A stretch of DNA of 64,000 bases from Paracidovorax cattleyae (GTDB lineage: Bacteria; Pseudomonadota; Gammaproteobacteria; Burkholderiales; Burkholderiaceae_C). The DNA lies in assembly GCF_900104515.1 (NCBI RefSeq), contig NZ_FNJL01000013.1:103571-167570 (forward strand), written 5' to 3'. This document shows, one piece after another, positions 38,127-47,183 of the stretch. The notes under the pieces were generated by a model. The model saw nothing but the letters and a program-made list of their open reading frames with translations. It made no database searches and had not been told where the DNA came from. Each line of letters starts with the position of its first letter. Position 1 is the stretch's first letter. The position numbers and the translations under genes are program-made.

Positions 38127-38654
38127 TCAGGCTGCGGAAAAACCGCCGCGGCTGCGGCGCGGAGCACGCACCAGCATCGCCAGAAGCACCAGGGCCATCA
38201 CGACGAAGCAGACGAAGGACCAGTTCGCGATGCTGCCGCCCAGGAAGGTCCAGTCGATGGCGGCGCAATCGCCGGAGCCGCGGAAGATCATGGGAATGGC
38301 GCGGCTGATCGGAAAGTTCTCGATCATCCCGTAGAAGTCGCGTCCGCAGGTGGCGATCTCGGGTGGATACCACTGCAGCCAGCTCTGGCGTGCCGCCACG
38401 AAGGCGCCGAATCCGGACAGCAGCAGCGCCAGCACGCCCCAGGTCATCCACCAGCCGCGGCCGCCGCGCAGGCTGCCCAGGCCCGTGAACACCGCCACGC
38501 CGATCAGCGCGTAGCGCTGGACGATGCACATCGGGCACGGCTCGAGGCCGACCACGTGCTGCAGGTACATGCCGAAGGCGAGCATCGCGATGCAGGCCGC
38601 GGAGATGAGGGCCAGCACGCGGCGCGGTGCGGCATCCAACCAGTTCGAAACCAT
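38127..38654 (-). CDS. dsbB: Disulfide bond formation protein B
   Basis: 175 residues, four transmembrane helices. First periplasmic loop cysteines C40 and C43 (CPMC); second-loop cysteines C103 and C130 (ATCGRDFY and GSGDCAA). Reoxidises DsbA and passes electrons to quinone. ATG at 38654 chosen; upstream in-frame residues do not resemble DsbB. Ends at 38127, 60 bases upstream of the cysA stop on the same strand. Confidence 0.93.
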   Translation of the reverse strand: MVSNWLDAAPRRVLALISAACIAMLAFGMYLQHVVGLEPCPMCIVQRYALIGVAVFTGLGSLRGGRGWWMTWGVLALLLSGFGAFVAARQSWLQWYPPEIATCGRDFYGMIENFPISRAIPMIFRGSGDCAAIDWTFLGGSIANWSFVCFVVMALVLLAMLVRAPRRSRGGFSAA

Positions 38655-38714
38655 GGAATCCTTGTCCTTGAAAACCCGGGCGCCGAAAGCGGCACCCGGC
38701 AAGGATGCAGCACG

Positions 38715-39839
38715 TCAGATGCCCGCGGCGTGGTCCAGAAAAACGCGGGCGCGGCGCGGCGTCACCACCAGCGTTTCGCCCTCCCTGAAACCCGCCTCCC
38801 GGAACTGCTGCGCCGGTATCTGCGCTTCGATCAGGGCCTCGGGCTCCGCATTGTCCGCTGATTTGTGATCGGTATCCGGGATAAGTTCCAGGCGTGCGAT
38901 CGGGCCGACCACGATGGCGCGGGACAGCTGCGCCACGATGCCGCGGGGGCGGCCGTCTGCGCCCACGCCCTGCCCCGGCGAGTAGCGCTCCACGTCCAGG
39001 TCGTGGGGGCGCACATAGGCGAAGGCGGCGGCATTCTGGGCGGAGGCATGCTCGGGCGAATCGATGGCCATGCCCTCCACGTGCACCAGGCCCTCGTGCG
39101 CGCGGCCGCGGAACAGGTTCACGTCGCCCAGGAAGCCATAGACGAAGGGGCTTGCCGGCTGGTCCCAGACCTCCTGGGGGGAGCCGCTCTGCTCGATGCG
39201 GCCCTGGTTGATGACCACCACGCGGTCGGCCACCTCCAGGGCCTCCTCCTGGTCGTGCGTGACGAAGATCGAGGTCACGTGCAGTTCGTCGTGCAGGCGG
39301 CGCAGCCAGCGGCGCAGTTCCTTGCGCACCTTCGCGTCGAGTGCGCCGAAGGGCTCGTCCAGCAGCAGCACCTTGGGCTCGACGGCAAGCGCGCGCGCCA
39401 GGGCGATGCGCTGGCGCTGCCCGCCGGACAGCTGCGACGGATGGCGGTCGGCCAGCCAGTCGAGCTGCACGAGCTTGAGCAGGTCCGTCACCTTCTGGCG
39501 GATCTGCGCCTCGGACGGGCGCTCGGAGCGCGGCTTCACGCGCAGGCCGAATGCCACGTTCTCGAACACCGTCATGTGGCGGAACAGCGCGTAGTGCTGA
39601 AACACGAACCCAACGCCGCGGTCCCGGACGTGCACGTCGGTGGTGTCTTCCCCGGAGAAGTGGATGCTGCCGGTGTCGGGCGTCTCCAGCCCAGCGATGA
39701 TGCGCAGCAGCGTGGTCTTGCCGCAGCCGGAAGGCCCGAGCAGTGCGATGAGTTCGCCGGACTGGATGTCCAGGCTCACGTCCCGCAGGGCCTGGAAGTC
39801 GCCGAACTGCTTGCTGATGTTGCGGATTTCGATGCTCAT
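38715..39839 (-). CDS. cysA: Sulfate/thiosulfate ABC transporter ATP-binding protein
   Basis: 374 residues. Walker [10 protein letters not shown] near 35-43, LSGGQRQR signature, Walker [13 protein letters not shown], then a C-terminal TOBE-like regulatory domain from about 240. Powers sulfate uptake with CysT, CysW and Sbp, whose genes lie directly upstream. Cysteine starvation normally induces this operon through CysB; no CysB gene is in the window. Confidence 0.96.
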   Translation of the reverse strand: MSIEIRNISKQFGDFQALRDVSLDIQSGELIALLGPSGCGKTTLLRIIAGLETPDTGSIHFSGEDTTDVHVRDRGVGFVFQHYALFRHMTVFENVAFGLRVKPRSERPSEAQIRQKVTDLLKLVQLDWLADRHPSQLSGGQRQRIALARALAVEPKVLLLDEPFGALDAKVRKELRRWLRRLHDELHVTSIFVTHDQEEALEVADRVVVINQGRIEQSGSPQEVWDQPASPFVYGFLGDVNLFRGRAHEGLVHVEGMAIDSPEHASAQNAAAFAYVRPHDLDVERYSPGQGVGADGRPRGIVAQLSRAIVVGPIARLELIPDTDHKSADNAEPEALIEAQIPAQQFREAGFREGETLVVTPRRARVFLDHAAGI

Positions 39840-39859
39840 GTGTGTCTCCCGGTCCTGGA

Positions 39860-40801
39860 TCAGCGGGTCGTCGTGGCGGAAGCGGCCGGCGCGATGGGCG
39901 CCCTGGGCGTGGAAACGGGGCGCTCGGGCGGAAGCTGGGCGGCGGCCTTGCGCTCCTGGTCGCTGCGCCACTCTGCGAAGGTCTTGATCACCAGGGTGAC
40001 CAGCGCCAGAAGGGCCAGCAGCGAGGCCGCCGCGAAGGCCGCGACGGACTGGTATTCGTTGTAGAGAATCTCGACGTGCAGCGGGATGGTGTTGGTCTGC
40101 CCGCGGATGTGCCCCGAGACGACCGACACGGCGCCGAATTCGCCCATGGCGCGCGCATTGCACAGGATCACGCCGTACAGCAGCCCCCACTTGATGTTGG
40201 GCAGTGTCACGTGCCAGAAGGTCTGCCAGCCGCTCGCGCCCAGCACGATCGCGGCCTGCTCCTCGTCGCTGCCCTGGGCCTGCATCAGGGGAATGAGTTC
40301 GCGCGCAATGAAGGGGAACGTGACGAATACGGTCGCCAGCACGATGCCCGGCACCGCGAAGATGATCTTGATGTCGTGCGCGGCCAGCCACGGGCCCAGC
40401 CAGCCGTTGGCCCCGAACAGCAGCACGTACACCAGCCCGGCCACGACGGGCGATACGGAGAACGGCAGGTCCACCAGCGTGGTGAGGAAGGCCTTGCCGC
40501 GGAACTCGTACTTGGCGATGGCCCAGGCCGCCGCCACGCCGAAGACGAGGTTGAGCGGCACCGCGATGGCGGCCGTGATGAGCGTGAGGCGGATGGCGGA
40601 CCAGGCATCGGGCTCGCGCAGCGCATCCAGGTAGGCGCCGACACCCTTGCGCAACGCCTCGGTGAACACGGCCGCGAGCGGCAGCACGAGGAACAGCAGC
40701 AGAAAGGCCAGCGCGACCCCGATCAGCGTCCAGCGGACCCAGGGGGCTTCGGTGGTGCCGGCCTGGGCACGGCGGACAACGCGTGTCGGATGGTTGTTCA
40801 T
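39860..40801 (-). CDS. cysW: Sulfate ABC transporter permease CysW
   Basis: 313 residues with six hydrophobic segments and the EAA-type loop ([22 protein letters not shown]) that contacts the ATPase. Partners with CysT to form the sulfate channel. Twenty bases separate it from cysA. Start at 40801 gives a short cytoplasmic N-terminus; no upstream family residues. Confidence 0.95.
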   Translation of the reverse strand: MNNHPTRVVRRAQAGTTEAPWVRWTLIGVALAFLLLFLVLPLAAVFTEALRKGVGAYLDALREPDAWSAIRLTLITAAIAVPLNLVFGVAAAWAIAKYEFRGKAFLTTLVDLPFSVSPVVAGLVYVLLFGANGWLGPWLAAHDIKIIFAVPGIVLATVFVTFPFIARELIPLMQAQGSDEEQAAIVLGASGWQTFWHVTLPNIKWGLLYGVILCNARAMGEFGAVSVVSGHIRGQTNTIPLHVEILYNEYQSVAAFAAASLLALLALVTLVIKTFAEWRSDQERKAAAQLPPERPVSTPRAPIAPAASATTTR

Positions 40802-40931
40802 GGGCAATCTCCAAAGCGCACGGCACCCGTTGCAGGCACGGCACAGGCCAGGACAGCCGTGGAACGGGATTTGTCCGGCCACTGGCTGCGTCCCCCTTGG
40901 TGGGAAGGCGCGAAGCGACTCAGGGGAGACA

Positions 40932-41807
40932 TCACTGGCTCTTGCGCTGCCAGGCCTGCAGCGCGTTGATGACGAAAAGCAGCGCGAAGGAGATGACCAG
41001 CATCACCACCGCCACCGCCGTGGCACCCGCATAGTCGTACTGCTCCAGCTTGCCGATGATGATGAGGGGCGTGATCTCGGACACCATGGGCATGTTGCCG
41101 GCGATGAAGATCACCGAGCCGTATTCGCCCACCGCGCGCGCGAACGCCATGGCGAAGCCGGTGAGCAGCGCGGGCGTGATGGAGGGCAGGATGACCTTGG
41201 TGAAGATCTGCCACCGGGTCGCGCCCAGGCTGGTCGCGGCCTCCTCGAGTTCCTTCTCGGCATCCTCCAGCACGGGCTGCACGGTGCGGACCACGAAGGG
41301 CAGGCCGATGAAGATCAGGGCGATGACGACGCCGGCGGGCTTGAACGCGAGCTGGATGCCCAGGGGCTCCAGGTACTGCCCCACCCAGCCGTTGCCGGCC
41401 AGCAGCGCGGTGAGCGAGATGCCCGCCACGGCCGTCGGCAGCGCGAACGGCAGATCGACCAGGGCATCGACGATCTTCTTGCCGGGGAACCGGTAACGCA
41501 CCAGCACCCAGGCGATCAGCAGGCCGAGCACGAGATTGACCAGCGCAGCCAGGAAGGAGGCACCGAAGGTGAGCCGGTAGGACGCCAGCACGCGGGGCGC
41601 GCTGATGGCCGTCCAGAACTGGTCCCAGGTCAACGTGAAGGTCTTGAAGACCAGCGCCGAGAGCGGGATGAGCACGATGATGCTCAGATAGAAGAGCGTG
41701 TAGCCCAGCGTGAGCCCGAAGCCGGGCAGCACGCGGCGGGCGCCGCCGCTCCGGGCACGGCCGGTCGCGGGCGCCCGGGCGCCCGGGGAGGAGATGGCCG
41801 CGCCCAT
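40932..41807 (-). CDS. cysT: Sulfate ABC transporter permease CysT
   Basis: 291 residues, six transmembrane helices, with the EAA-loop [19 protein letters not shown]. Residues 1-30 are a low-complexity polar extension before the first helix. Pairs with CysW. The gap to cysW is about 130 bases and holds nothing recognised. Shares an operon with the upstream binding protein, three bases apart. Confidence 0.95.
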   Translation of the reverse strand: MGAAISSPGARAPATGRARSGGARRVLPGFGLTLGYTLFYLSIIVLIPLSALVFKTFTLTWDQFWTAISAPRVLASYRLTFGASFLAALVNLVLGLLIAWVLVRYRFPGKKIVDALVDLPFALPTAVAGISLTALLAGNGWVGQYLEPLGIQLAFKPAGVVIALIFIGLPFVVRTVQPVLEDAEKELEEAATSLGATRWQIFTKVILPSITPALLTGFAMAFARAVGEYGSVIFIAGNMPMVSEITPLIIIGKLEQYDYAGATAVAVVMLVISFALLFVINALQAWQRKSQ

Positions 41808-41810
41808 GGA

Positions 41811-42824
41811 TCAGCGACCGCCGGGGGTGTAGAGCTTGTCGAACTGGCCGCCGTCGTTGAAGTGCACCTTCTGCGCTTCGCCCAGCGATCCGAAGTACTT
41901 GGCGACAGTGAACTGCTTGACCGGCTTGAAGACGTCGGCGTGCTTCTTCAGCACGGCTTCGGAGCGCGGGCGCAGGGCGTGCTGGGCCGCGATCTCCTGG
42001 CCTTCGTCGGAATACAGGTAGTCCAGGTAGGCCTTGGCGAGGTCGGCCGTCCCCTTCTTGGCCACGGTGCGCTCCACCACGGCCACCGGGTTCTCGGCGA
42101 CCACGCTCACCGACGGATAGACGGCATCGACCTTGCCCTTGCCGAACTCGCGCTCGATGGACAGCACCTCGGACTCGAACGTGATGAGCACGTCGCCCGT
42201 GTTGCGCTGCAGGAAGATGCTGGTCGCGTCGCGCCCGCCCTTGCCCAGCACCGGCACGTTCTTGTAGAGCTTGCCCACGAACTCCGCCGCCTGGGCATCG
42301 GTTCCGCCCTTCTCCCGCACGGCACCCCAGGCCGCCAGGTAGGCATAGCGGCCGTTGCCGCCCGTCTTGGGGTTCACCACCACGACCTGCACGCCCGGCT
42401 TCACCAGGTCGTCCCAGTCCTTGATGTTCTTGGGGTTGCCCTTGCGCACCAGGAAGAGCATGGTGGAGGTGGTGGGCGAGGCGTCGTTGGGGAATTTCTT
42501 CGCCCAGTCCTTGGCCACCACGCCATTGTCCGCGAGGAAGTCGATGTCGGTGGTGGTGTTGAAGGTGACCACGTCGGCGGCGAGGCCGTCGTTCACCGCG
42601 CGGGCCTGCGCGCTGGAGCCGCCGTGCGCCTGGTCGATGCGCACGTCCTTGCCGGTGGTCTTCTTGTAGTGGGAGACGAAGGCCTGGTTGTAGTCCTTGT
42701 AGAACTCCCGGGCGACATCGTAGGAAACGTTGAGCAGCGTGGCCGTCTGCGCGGAAGCCACGCCTGCGGTGGCGGCGAGGGCCAGGGCGACCAGCAGGGT
42801 CTTGAGTCTCGTCCGGGAATTCAT
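41811..42824 (-). CDS. sbp: Sulfate-binding periplasmic protein
   Basis: 337 residues with a signal peptide (about 1-25, ASAQ cleavage) and the sulfate-binding signature QAHGGSSAQARAV around residues 65-77. Delivers sulfate to CysTWA. First gene of the cys operon, whose promoter lies between 42825 and 42915. Confidence 0.96.
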   Translation of the reverse strand: MNSRTRLKTLLVALALAATAGVASAQTATLLNVSYDVAREFYKDYNQAFVSHYKKTTGKDVRIDQAHGGSSAQARAVNDGLAADVVTFNTTTDIDFLADNGVVAKDWAKKFPNDASPTTSTMLFLVRKGNPKNIKDWDDLVKPGVQVVVVNPKTGGNGRYAYLAAWGAVREKGGTDAQAAEFVGKLYKNVPVLGKGGRDATSIFLQRNTGDVLITFESEVLSIEREFGKGKVDAVYPSVSVVAENPVAVVERTVAKKGTADLAKAYLDYLYSDEGQEIAAQHALRPRSEAVLKKHADVFKPVKQFTVAKYFGSLGEAQKVHFNDGGQFDKLYTPGGR

Positions 42825-42887
42825 GTGTGCGTCACCCAGGTTGTCTGTGAATGCAACCTATTGTGAACGTCCCTGCTTCCAACTCAA

Positions 42888-42901
42888 AAGAATAGATTCT
42901 T
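42888..42901. promoter_or_regulatory. AT-rich inverted repeat upstream of sbp
   Basis: AAGAAT and ATTCTT are inverted repeats two bases apart, adjacent to a TTAATTAA palindrome at 42903-42910. It lies about 65 bases upstream of sbp, in the plausible region for a CysB/Cbl-type site, but does not match a consensus I can confirm. Confidence 0.35.
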
Positions 42902-42951
42902 GTTAATTAATCAGCATGGCGCATAAAGCACCACTGAAGAGCACCGGTGCG

Positions 42952-43530
42952 TCAGGCTGCAGAGCGCACCGGCTCCACCCCGCCGGCCCCCCAGGCCAGG
43001 TCTTCCGCCAGGGAATGCAGCAAGGCCCAGCCGAGCGGCCACTCGCCGTACCCGGAATCCACATTGATATGCCCCGCCTGCTGCAGGCGGACGAATTCGC
43101 TGCCCCAGGCCCGCGCATAGGCACCGGCCAGGCGGATGGGACAGTAGGGATCGTTGCTGCTGGCCACCAGGATGCTGCGATAGGGAAGCGGCGCGTATGG
43201 CACGGGAGCGAAATCGCTGAGCACGGCCCGGCGCTCGGGGTCGGCGGGCGCTACCAGCAGGGCGCCCGCCACGCGGGACTGGGCCTGCGCACCCATGTGC
43301 GCCGATGCAATGCAGCCCAGGCTGTGTGCGACGAGGATCACCGGATCGGGCGCCTCCAGCACGGTGCGCTCCAGGGTCCGTACCCACGCTTCGCGCGTCG
43401 GCGTGATCCAGTCGTCCTGCACGACCCTGCGTGCCCCGGGCAGGCGGTCCGCCCAGAGCGTCTGCCAATGGCCGGGACCGGAATCCCGCCAGCCCGGCAC
43501 CACGATGACGGTGCGGCCGGTGACGGTCAT
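42952..43530 (-). CDS. RBBP9/YdeN-family alpha/beta hydrolase
   Basis: 192 residues. Nucleophile Ser70 in VAHSLGC, a later aspartate and a C-terminal histidine in QQAGHINVDSGYGEWP complete the triad. Members are small serine hydrolases of unclear substrate. Located upstream of the cys operon on the same strand with an intervening promoter region, so not clearly co-transcribed. Confidence 0.88.
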   Translation of the reverse strand: MTVTGRTVIVVPGWRDSGPGHWQTLWADRLPGARRVVQDDWITPTREAWVRTLERTVLEAPDPVILVAHSLGCIASAHMGAQAQSRVAGALLVAPADPERRAVLSDFAPVPYAPLPYRSILVASSNDPYCPIRLAGAYARAWGSEFVRLQQAGHINVDSGYGEWPLGWALLHSLAEDLAWGAGGVEPVRSAA

Positions 43531-43737
43531 GGCCGCCTCCGTGCGAGGGGAAATGCGTGTGTGGCCAAGGCCGCCAGAAAAAGATGGCAGGGATGCTGCC
43601 TACACGGAGGTTCGCTGTGGGGGACTGCTGCAGCCATGGGCATCGCTCCTTTGCATGCACGAATGGAACGATTCTGGGCGGACAGTTATAAAACCCAAAC
43701 GAATATCTGGTTCTGAATTTATGAATATCTCATCTAT

Positions 43738-44454
43738 TCAATCGCCCTCGCGGCGGTCAGCCGCGTGGCGCAGCAGCACGAAGATCTGCCATTGGGCAGC
43801 AACCAGGGCGAGGTAGGCGAACAGCTCCGCCCACTCCTCCACGACCACCGCGCGGCCCTGCAAGAAGCTTGGCACCGGAATGCCCAGATGCCCTTCGGCA
43901 TAGGTGCTGAGCGTGGCGGCCAGCAGCAGGATGGCCAGTTCGGCCCATGCGAACTGAGGGGAGCGCAGCAAAGCGGGAACCGCGCGCAGAACCCGCGAGC
44001 GCACGAGCATCCAGGCGCACCATGCGAGTACGAGGAGCGCCAGCGGCGCCACCGCGGGCTTGTACCAGAGCACCGAGGACGAATAGACCGGCCCCTCCGC
44101 GGAAAAGCCGATCGGCGGCAACAACGCGGCGCCCCAGCTGAGTTCGCGGGCCGCCAACAGGCACCAGATGGGCGCCGAGGCCATCGCGAGCCCCTTCGCC
44201 GCCAGGCCCAGGGGGCGCCCGGCGATGTACCCGCGGGCGGCCAGCAAGGCCATGCAGGCACCCGCCAGCAGCACCACCACCTGGACATCTTCCAGCAGGC
44301 CGTTCTCCCAGCCGGCGGAAACGGGGAGGATGGCCGCGGCGGCCCCGCTGAGCGCCAGGCCCAGCAGCATCAGGGCCAGCCAGAGCCGGCGCCACCGGAC
44401 GGATTGCGGGGGAACGTGGAACGTCACCGGGGAGGAGGAAGCAGCGGTGTGCAT
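43738..44454 (-). CDS. Multi-pass membrane protein of unknown function
   Basis: 238 residues with about six hydrophobic segments (near residues 23-44, 52-73, 78-100, 128-146, 165-183 and 208-226). No recognised domain; a conserved-looking ARELSWG segment follows the third helix. GGAGGAGGAA lies upstream in the frame, but an earlier in-frame ATG exists, so the start is uncertain. Flanked by a LysR gene upstream on the same strand. Confidence 0.65.
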   Translation of the reverse strand: MHTAASSSPVTFHVPPQSVRWRRLWLALMLLGLALSGAAAAILPVSAGWENGLLEDVQVVVLLAGACMALLAARGYIAGRPLGLAAKGLAMASAPIWCLLAARELSWGAALLPPIGFSAEGPVYSSSVLWYKPAVAPLALLVLAWCAWMLVRSRVLRAVPALLRSPQFAWAELAILLLAATLSTYAEGHLGIPVPSFLQGRAVVVEEWAELFAYLALVAAQWQIFVLLRHAADRREGD

Positions 44455-44657
44455 GGGCGGGCGATGGGCTGGCAGGAAGGCCCTGCGTGGCAGGGGCATG
44501 GGCACGCGTGCGGCGGGGCCTGCAGACTCCGCGGCCCCGATACCGGGGATACCGCTGCGCGTAAGTGACTTACCTGAGAGTCCAGAAAGTGACTCGTCAG
44601 TTACAGCCCAGTGTACGGCAAGCGTGTAAAGCCTGTGTAATGCAACGCTTGCAGGAG

Positions 44658-45599
44658 TCAGGCGGTCCGCGTACCGCCGCGCCGGCAGACCACTTCGTTG
44701 TGCCCGGGAACGGTCTCTCCCAGGAAGTCGAGAAAGCGCCGCACGGCCGGAGCCAGGCCGCGGCGCGAGGGGAACACCGCATGCACGACGCCGCGCGGAG
44801 TGGACCATTCGGGCAGGATGCGGACCAGGCGTCCCTCGCCCAGTTCGGCCTGGCACATGTAGTCGGGGAGCCAGCACAGGCCGGTGCCGGCGATCGCGGC
44901 GAACTTGAGGGTGAGCAGGTCGTCCGCCACGTAGCGCGGGTTGAGCTGCACCACCTCCTCGCGGCCGTCCGGCCCGACCAGGCGCAGGCTGGCGCGGCCG
45001 TCCATGGCGGACATCACCATGCTGTCCATCCGCGTCAGCTCGGCCAGGGTAGCCGGCGTGCCCTGGCGGGCCAGCAGGGCCGGACTGGCGACCAGCACCT
45101 GCCGGACGTCGTCCAGCCGCTTGACGACCATGCTGCCGCTGTCGTCCAGGTTGGGACGCACGCGCAGCGCCACGTCCACGCCCTCCTCCACCAGATCGAC
45201 GGCCCGGTTGGTGATCTGCATCTCCACCCGGACCTGGGGATGGCGCTCCAAAAAGATCGGCATCAGTTCGCCCAGCACCGTCTGGGCGAGCGTGACCGGG
45301 CAGCTCACGCGCACCGTGCCGCGCGGCTCCGTCTGGACCTCGGCCACCGCATCGGAGGCGGCCTGCGCGGCCTCCCGCACCGCCTGGCAGTGGCGCAGGT
45401 AGGACTCGCCGATCTCCGTGAGCGACAGCTTGCGGGTGGTGCGCTGCAGCAGGCGCACACCCAGTTGCGTCTCCAGGTCGGACACGCGCCGTGACAGCCG
45501 GGATTTCGGAATGCCGAGTGCCCGGCCTGCGGCGGCAAAGCCACCCCGCTCCACCACCTCGGCGAAATACAGCATGTCGTTCAGGTCTTGCATGGCCAT
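44658..45599 (-). CDS. LysR-family transcriptional regulator
   Basis: 313 residues with [26 protein letters not shown] and an effector domain from about 90. Divergent from azoR with a 130-base intergenic region carrying three ATCGT-type half-sites. It resembles regulators that sit beside FMN-dependent quinone/azo reductases, so azoR is the likely target. Confidence 0.9.
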   Translation of the reverse strand: MAMQDLNDMLYFAEVVERGGFAAAGRALGIPKSRLSRRVSDLETQLGVRLLQRTTRKLSLTEIGESYLRHCQAVREAAQAASDAVAEVQTEPRGTVRVSCPVTLAQTVLGELMPIFLERHPQVRVEMQITNRAVDLVEEGVDVALRVRPNLDDSGSMVVKRLDDVRQVLVASPALLARQGTPATLAELTRMDSMVMSAMDGRASLRLVGPDGREEVVQLNPRYVADDLLTLKFAAIAGTGLCWLPDYMCQAELGEGRLVRILPEWSTPRGVVHAVFPSRRGLAPAVRRFLDFLGETVPGHNEVVCRRGGTRTA

Positions 45600-45610
45600 A
45601 GCTCCTGATC

Positions 45611-45639
45611 ATCGTCTCATGGATGGAACGATCTATCGT
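45611..45639. promoter_or_regulatory. Repeated ATCGT/ACGAT half-sites between LysR gene and azoR
   Basis: ATCGT at 45611-45615, ACGAT at 45628-45632 and ATCGT at 45635-45639 form overlapping inverted repeats; the two outer pairs give ATCGT-N12-ACGAT and ACGAT-CT-ATCGT. Such spacing fits a LysR recognition plus activation site in the divergent promoter. Confidence 0.5.
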
Positions 45640-45729
45640 AATTGCTCCGACTTATCAATGCATCCACCACGCCACACAATTCAATCAACGCCACATGACG
45701 TGGCTTTCCTCGACCCCAGGAGAAATTCC

Positions 45730-46359
45730 ATGCAACTGCTGCACATCGATTCCGCCATCACCGGCAACGCATCCGTTTCGCGCCAACTGACCGCCAAGAC
45801 GGTGGAGGCCTGGGTGGACGTCCATCCCGGTACCAAGGTGCAGTACCTCGATCTGGTGGCGCAGGCCCCGGGCCACTTCACCATGGATGCCATGGCTCCC
45901 CGCACGGGTCAGACCGACGGGCTCAGCGCGTCGCAACTGGCCGAAAACGCCGTGTCCGAATCGCTGGTGAGCCAGTTCCTCGCGGCCGACGTGGTCGTGG
46001 TCGGCGCACCCTTCTACAACTTCGGCATCCCTACGCAGCTCAAGGCGTGGATCGACCGCATCGCCCAGCCCGGACGCACGTTCCGCTACGGAGCCAGCGG
46101 TCCCGAAGGCCTGGCGAAAGGCAAGACGGTGATCGTCGTGTCGTCGCGCGGCGGCGTGTATTCCACGAGCGATGCCGGCCGGGCGCTGGAACACCAGGAA
46201 AGCTACCTGCAGACGGTGTTCGGCTTCTTCGGCATTACCGATGTGCGCTTCGTGCGGGCCGAAGGCGTGGCCATGGGCCCGGACGCTCGCACCCAGGCGC
46301 TCGCGAGCGCCGATGCCGACATCCGGACGCATGCCGCCGCCCTGGCTGAAGCGGCCTGA
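45730..46359 (+). CDS. azoR: FMN-dependent NADH-azoreductase
   Basis: 209 residues, flavodoxin-like fold. Motifs: [21 protein letters not shown] at the FMN phosphate site, [17 protein letters not shown] and SSRGGVY. Reduces azo and quinone substrates with two electrons using NADH. GGAGAA precedes the ATG. Divergent from its probable LysR regulator. Confidence 0.94.
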   Translation: MQLLHIDSAITGNASVSRQLTAKTVEAWVDVHPGTKVQYLDLVAQAPGHFTMDAMAPRTGQTDGLSASQLAENAVSESLVSQFLAADVVVVGAPFYNFGIPTQLKAWIDRIAQPGRTFRYGASGPEGLAKGKTVIVVSSRGGVYSTSDAGRALEHQESYLQTVFGFFGITDVRFVRAEGVAMGPDARTQALASADADIRTHAAALAEAA

Positions 46360-46449
46360 CCACTGCGCCTCGGCCTGCCGGCGAAAATGCGCCACCGGCA
46401 GACACCGCCGCCAGGCAACGCAGCGGCACGGACGAGGCACTCACTTGCG

Positions 46450-47004
46450 TCAGGCCTGCGCGTGGCGGCGCACCCAGGCCGCATATTTGTCCATCCAGGT
46501 CTGGATGAACTGCCGGCTCGACTCGCCGATGCTCCCATCGTCGGCGAACAGGCCATCCTTGGCCTGGATGAAGGCTTCGGGCTGGCCGAGCGTGGGAACG
46601 TCGAGGTAGGCCAGCACATTGCGCAGGTGCTGCTGTGCGAGCGCGGTGCCGATGGCGCCGACGGAGACACCTATCACGCCCGCCGGCTTGCCGCCCCAGA
46701 CGCTCTGCCCGTAGGGGCGCGACGCATGGTCGATGGCGTTCTTGAGTACGCCGGGAATGGAACGGTTGTACTCGGGGGTGACGAACAGCAGGCCCTGGGC
46801 CCTGGATATCTCGGACTTCAGCCGCAGCACGGATTCGCTCTGGTGGCCGTCGTCGTCCTGGTTGTAGAGCGGCAGGTCGTCGATGCGCACCTGGGTGAGT
46901 GTGAAATCGGGCGGTGCCAGCCCGGCCAGCGCATCGGCCATGCGGCGGTTGAACGAATCCTTGCGCAGGCTGCCCACGAGGACGGCGATGGTGTATTGGC
47001 TCAT
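46450..47004 (-). CDS. NADPH-dependent FMN reductase (SsuE/ChrR-like fold)
   Basis: 184 residues. Flavodoxin-like motif VLVGSLRKDSFNRRMA, the family loop TPEYNRSIPGVLKNAIDH and IGVSVGAIG. Supplies reduced flavin or reduces quinones/chromate. AAGGAG precedes the ATG at 47004. It lies 179 bases downstream of the encapsulin cargo desulfurase on the same strand; a role in providing reduced flavin to sulfur metabolism is possible, but readthrough has not been shown. Confidence 0.92.
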   Translation of the reverse strand: MSQYTIAVLVGSLRKDSFNRRMADALAGLAPPDFTLTQVRIDDLPLYNQDDDGHQSESVLRLKSEISRAQGLLFVTPEYNRSIPGVLKNAIDHASRPYGQSVWGGKPAGVIGVSVGAIGTALAQQHLRNVLAYLDVPTLGQPEAFIQAKDGLFADDGSIGESSRQFIQTWMDKYAAWVRRHAQA

Positions 47005-47183
47005 GGAAACTCCTTGAGATAGGGAATAGCGACGGAAACGGGCGCGCGCTGTGCCATCGGCGAGCGCGACGGTTTGCATCATCACGCCCCATGGCAGGCG
47101 CGCCTGTCAGGCAAGCGCGCATTCACGGGGCATCAGCGCCGGCTTCCGCCGCCCGCCGGCCGGCCTGACCCGCGTCGGCGCCC

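Noticed and set aside
40647..42866. Long plus-strand open frame over the cys operon
   Set aside because: Antisense to cysT, cysW and sbp; no domain.
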